8,513 bases of DNA from an uncultured Megasphaera sp. (GTDB lineage: Bacteria > Bacillota > Negativicutes > Veillonellales > Megasphaeraceae): the NCBI GenBank assembly GCA_902464195.1, contig CABQJB010000090.1, positions 1 through 8,513 on the forward strand, given 5' to 3'. The notes under the pieces were generated by a model, which saw nothing but the letters and a program-made list of their open reading frames with translations, was not told where the DNA came from and searched no databases. Within the stretch, counting starts at the first letter, position 1. Each line of letters opens with the position of its first letter. Positions 6,575 through 8,513 of the stretch are shown here, in pieces. The position numbers and the translations under genes were made by a program.

Positions 6575-6831
6575 CAGGCACCTTGTTTCAGGGCCTGTTC
6601 GACGGCGATGGCCAGCTGATCGGCACAGGAGGTCCCGCGGTCACCACAGGGATTCCCTTTCAAGAGTTTTACGGCCCGGGCGGCATCGGTATCTTCTAAC
6701 AACTTGCTGAGAGCCAGGGTATTACCGGGACAGCCGCCCACGAAGTGGACGTTATGCAGTTTGCCGTCTTCCAGGCTGAATGTAATCTGACGGGAACAAG
6801 TCCCCTGGGTCATATAGGAATAATTTTTCAT
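6574..6831 (-). CDS. TSCPD-domain protein (TIGR03905-like)
   Basis: A small protein of 85 residues that is almost entirely a TSCPD domain. It shows TQGTCSRQITF near 8-18, VHFVGGCPGN at 28-37 and NPCGDRGTSCADQLA at 60-74, the last being the motif that names the domain (here TSCAD). Four spaced cysteines, C12, C34, C62 and C69, could bind a metal or carry a persulfide or perselenide; similar domains occur at the C-terminus of some vitamin-B12-dependent ribonucleotide reductases. Stand-alone members are uncharacterised. The start at 6831 has an excellent GGAGGAGG site. It lies 26 nt after thioredoxin and overlaps the DUF3343 gene by one base. Neighbours suggest a role in thiol/selenol chemistry, which is inference. 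Confidence 0.82.
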   Translation of the reverse strand: MKNYSYMTQGTCSRQITFSLEDGKLHNVHFVGGCPGNTLALSKLLEDTDAARAVKLLKGNPCGDRGTSCADQLAIAVEQALKQGA

Positions 6832-6857
6832 GAAAATCCTCCTCCGGCGCCAACTGC

Positions 6858-7178
6858 TTATTTGAGCAAAGCGTCTAATTTTTCTTTCAATACATTGTCC
6901 GGGACGACGCCGATGACGCGGTTGACCACTTTCCCGTCTTTGAAGAAGACCAGGTTCGGGATCGTGGCGACTTCATAGGCCTGGGCTACGCCCGGATTTT
7001 CGTCGACATTGATCTTACCTATCTTAATTTTGCCGGCATATTCTTCGGCCAAATTGGCGATGACCGGCCCCATCATCTGGCAGGGACCGCACCAGTTAGC
7101 GAAAAAGTCGACCATGACCGGCTGGCTGCTGTTCAATACTTCCTGCTGAAAATTATCGGCTGTAAATTTATATTCCAT
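6858..7178 (-). CDS. trxA: Thioredoxin
   Basis: A protein of 106 residues, a standard single-domain cytosolic thioredoxin. The active site is WCGPC (29-33) within VDFFANWCGPCQMM. The cis-proline is P74 in ATIPNLVFFKDG, and the usual VDENPGVAQAY segment precedes it. It reduces disulfides using thioredoxin reductase. The start at ATG 7178 has AGGTGG 8 nt upstream; an in-frame GTG at 7190 is possible but overlaps that site. It is the first gene after a near-consensus promoter and leads the TSCPD, DUF3343, selB and selA genes. In this setting it may supply electrons to selenium or sulfur mobilisation, or recycle a selenoenzyme; this is inferred from the neighbours only. The gene symbol is by family, since a genome may hold several thioredoxins. 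Confidence 0.93.
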   Translation of the reverse strand: MEYKFTADNFQQEVLNSSQPVMVDFFANWCGPCQMMGPVIANLAEEYAGKIKIGKINVDENPGVAQAYEVATIPNLVFFKDGKVVNRVIGVVPDNVLKEKLDALLK

Positions 7179-7226
7179 GAGAAATTCCACCTTTCTTTTG
7201 ACTATTTGTCTTTTATAACTATATCC

Positions 7227-7255
7227 ATTATATATTACTATACCAAAGCAGTCAA
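7227..7255 (-). promoter_or_regulatory. Sigma-70-type promoter of the thioredoxin-sel operon
   Basis: On the minus strand TTGACT (7250-7255) is followed after exactly 17 nt by TATAAT (7227-7232). This matches the -35/-10 consensus at 11 of 12 positions. Transcription would start near 7220, giving a leader of about 40 nt before the thioredoxin start. The surrounding 80 bp are clearly AT-rich compared with the genes. No riboswitch or operator is evident in the short leader. Confidence 0.88.
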
Positions 7256-7282
7256 GTTTTCCCGATGGATTGCCAAAAAATC

Positions 7283-8425
7283 TTACATCGCCGCCATGTC
7301 CTGCAAGGCCTGGACAGCGGCCCGGACGTCGTCCGCCGTGGTGAACTGGGAAAAGGAAAAGCGCACAGCCCCCTGGACGGCTGTCCCCAGAGCCTGATGG
7401 ATGAGGGGCGCACAGTGGTAGGCCGGTCGCGTCGCCATCTGGTACGTCTGCCAGAGGATGTCGCTGACGACAGCCGACTCTGCATTGCCGATATTGAGGC
7501 TGTAGACGCCGACACGGGGCCCGGAAAAGTCGCCATACAGGCAGATGCCCGGGATAGCCTGGACAGCTGGGACGAAAATCCGGGCCAGTTCTTCCTGATG
7601 AGCAGCCACAGCGGCGACGCCGCCATCCAGGAGCTGCTTTATCCCGGCGTCGAGACCGGCAATGCCCGCTACATTGGCCGTACCCGCTTCAAAGACACCG
7701 GGAACAGCCGACGGCTGCTCCCGCTCGAAGGAATGGACACCGTCGCCGCCAGTTAGGTACGGCATCACGGCCGCATCGCGGCGGATGACGATGCCGCCCG
7801 TCCCGCCTGGCCCGTAAAGCGATTTATGGCCTGTAAAGCAGGCCGCTGTGACGATGCCATCGGATAAGTCGACGTCGATGGCACCGGCCGTCTGGGACAC
7901 ATCGACGATGAGTCCCAGATGGTGGCGCTGGCAAAAATCCTTGATGCGATTCAAATCGAGGACATTGCCGGTCACGTTCGACGCGTGGTTGCAGACAACC
8001 CACTTCGTCTGCGGTGTCAGCAGCGCTTCCATCGCATCATACTGCAAGGCGCCGCTGGGGCTGTCACTGGCGATGACGGCCAGGGATACGCCTTGGGCTT
8101 CCAGCTGGTAGAGCGGCCGCAGGACGGCATTGTGCTCCCACGACGTCGTCAGGACGCCGTCGCCGGGATGGATGAGTCCTTTGAGGACCATATTCAGGGC
8201 TGCCGTCGAATTATGGGTAAAGGCGACGTCATACTCCGGACCGCAGTGGAACAAGGCCTTCACATCGTCTTTCGCCTGCAGGACGATACCATAGGCCTTC
8301 AGGGCATAGCCGTGGGCCCCGCGGGACGGATTGCCGATCGTCCCCGATGACAGGACGTCATAGACGGCCTGGGCGACAGCCTCCGGCTTCTGCGCCGTCG
8401 TCGCCGCATTATCGAAATAATACAT
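7283..8425 (-). CDS. Cysteine desulfurase-like class V aminotransferase (TIGR01977/EF2568-type)
   Basis: A protein of 380 residues, full length for the family. Such PLP enzymes release sulfur from cysteine (or selenium from selenocysteine) as an enzyme-bound persulfide. The PLP lysine is K201 in CFTGHKSLYGPGGTGG, preceded by VDVSQTAG (175-181) and NHASNVTG (147-154), with H98 in SWEHNAVLRP. The mobile-loop cysteine is C338 in TRPAYHCAPLIHQALGT, followed by GAVRFSFS (352-359). This resembles the SufS/CsdB side of the family rather than IscS, and fits the subgroup often found with selenium genes. A near-perfect AGGAGGTGA sits 4 nt or more before the ATG at 8425. It is the same strand as, and 104 bp upstream of, thioredoxin, with no clear terminator between. 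It may be cotranscribed, though the downstream promoter allows independence. Its promoter is not visible and may lie beyond the window. Confidence 0.88.
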   Translation of the reverse strand: MYYFDNAATTAQKPEAVAQAVYDVLSSGTIGNPSRGAHGYALKAYGIVLQAKDDVKALFHCGPEYDVAFTHNSTAALNMVLKGLIHPGDGVLTTSWEHNAVLRPLYQLEAQGVSLAVIASDSPSGALQYDAMEALLTPQTKWVVCNHASNVTGNVLDLNRIKDFCQRHHLGLIVDVSQTAGAIDVDLSDGIVTAACFTGHKSLYGPGGTGGIVIRRDAAVMPYLTGGDGVHSFEREQPSAVPGVFEAGTANVAGIAGLDAGIKQLLDGGVAAVAAHQEELARIFVPAVQAIPGICLYGDFSGPRVGVYSLNIGNAESAVVSDILWQTYQMATRPAYHCAPLIHQALGTAVQGAVRFSFSQFTTADDVRAAVQALQDMAAM

Positions 8426-8444
8426 GAAATCACCTCCTGAGGGA

Positions 8445-8493
8445 TTCGTGGCTCGTAGTTCGTGGTTCGTAGGGGCCGCCCAAAGGGCGGCCC
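8445..8493 (+). repeat. Four heptad repeats plus GC-rich hairpin
   Basis: Four 7-nt units fitting YTCGTRG occupy 8445-8472. A perfect inverted repeat follows directly, with arms GGGCCGCCC (8473-8481) and GGGCGGCCC (8485-8493) around AAA. This is the same two-part design as 36-85. The heptads begin about 5 bp from the ribosome binding site of the desulfurase-like gene, so in its mRNA the repeat would lie in the 5' leader or the spacer to an upstream gene. Confidence 0.65.
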
Positions 8494-8495
8494 GG

Positions 8496-8512
8496 CTCTC
8501 CTGTCAGGAGAG
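8496..8512. repeat. Perfect palindrome at window edge
   Basis: CTCTCCTG (8496-8503) and CAGGAGAG (8505-8512) are exact inverted copies around one T. This follows the GC hairpin by 2 bp and is probably the edge of a further repeat module cut by the window end. Confidence 0.4.
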
Positions 8513-8513
8513 G

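Noticed and set aside
6574..6576. TGA stops in the sel operon as selenocysteine codons
   Set aside because: At 6574, 6302, 4375 and 2985 the reading beyond TGA matches no family extension, and most of these stops overlap or adjoin the next gene's start.
7256..7283. Terminator between the desulfurase-like gene and thioredoxin
   Set aside because: Only a weak CGATG/CATCG pairing around a T-run is present. There is no GC stem followed by a T-run.
8445..8472. CRISPR-like array
   Set aside because: The units are 7 nt with no spacers and no cas genes.

Overview
The window looks like chromosome from a fairly GC-rich, Gram-positive-type anaerobe of the Negativicutes, most likely Megasphaera or a close relative. 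This rests on the gene set (a selenocysteine operon, cobamide lower-ligand activation), strong AGGAGG-type ribosome binding sites, GC-rich genes separated by AT-rich promoters, and short repeats in the gaps. It is inferred from gene content and style, not from a marker gene.

Left part (1-1797). Positions 1-388 hold no convincing gene. They hold GC-rich hairpins, 7-nt tandem repeats and an 18-bp inverted repeat enclosing several hairpins. On the minus strand follow a CobT-family phosphoribosyltransferase (576-1637) and, overlapping its 3' end, a RelB/DinJ-like antitoxin (389-610) with no toxin beside it. A 160-bp AT-rich gap with three CG-centred palindromes separates cobT from a divergent LacI-family regulator.

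Middle (1798-2984). The LacI-family gene starts at a GTG (1798) and ends before a strong bidirectional terminator (2819-2853). A degenerate 7-nt repeat cluster forming an inverted repeat lies between it and the convergent selenium operon.

Right part (2985-8513), all minus strand. Transcription runs from right to left: a SufS/CsdB-type class V aminotransferase (7283-8425), then, behind a near-consensus promoter, thioredoxin, a TSCPD-domain protein, a DUF3343 protein, selB and selA. Tight spacing and stop/start overlaps show that the last five genes form an operon. SelA converts Ser-tRNA(Sec) to Sec-tRNA(Sec) using selenophosphate, and SelB delivers it to UGA codons. The desulfurase-like enzyme, thioredoxin and the two small Cys proteins plausibly mobilise, reduce or carry selenium or sulfur for that pathway. 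selD and selC are not in the window.

I do not see a wholly new multi-gene system. The least explained signals are the non-coding repeats: the heptad family at three gaps and the structured element at 228-387.
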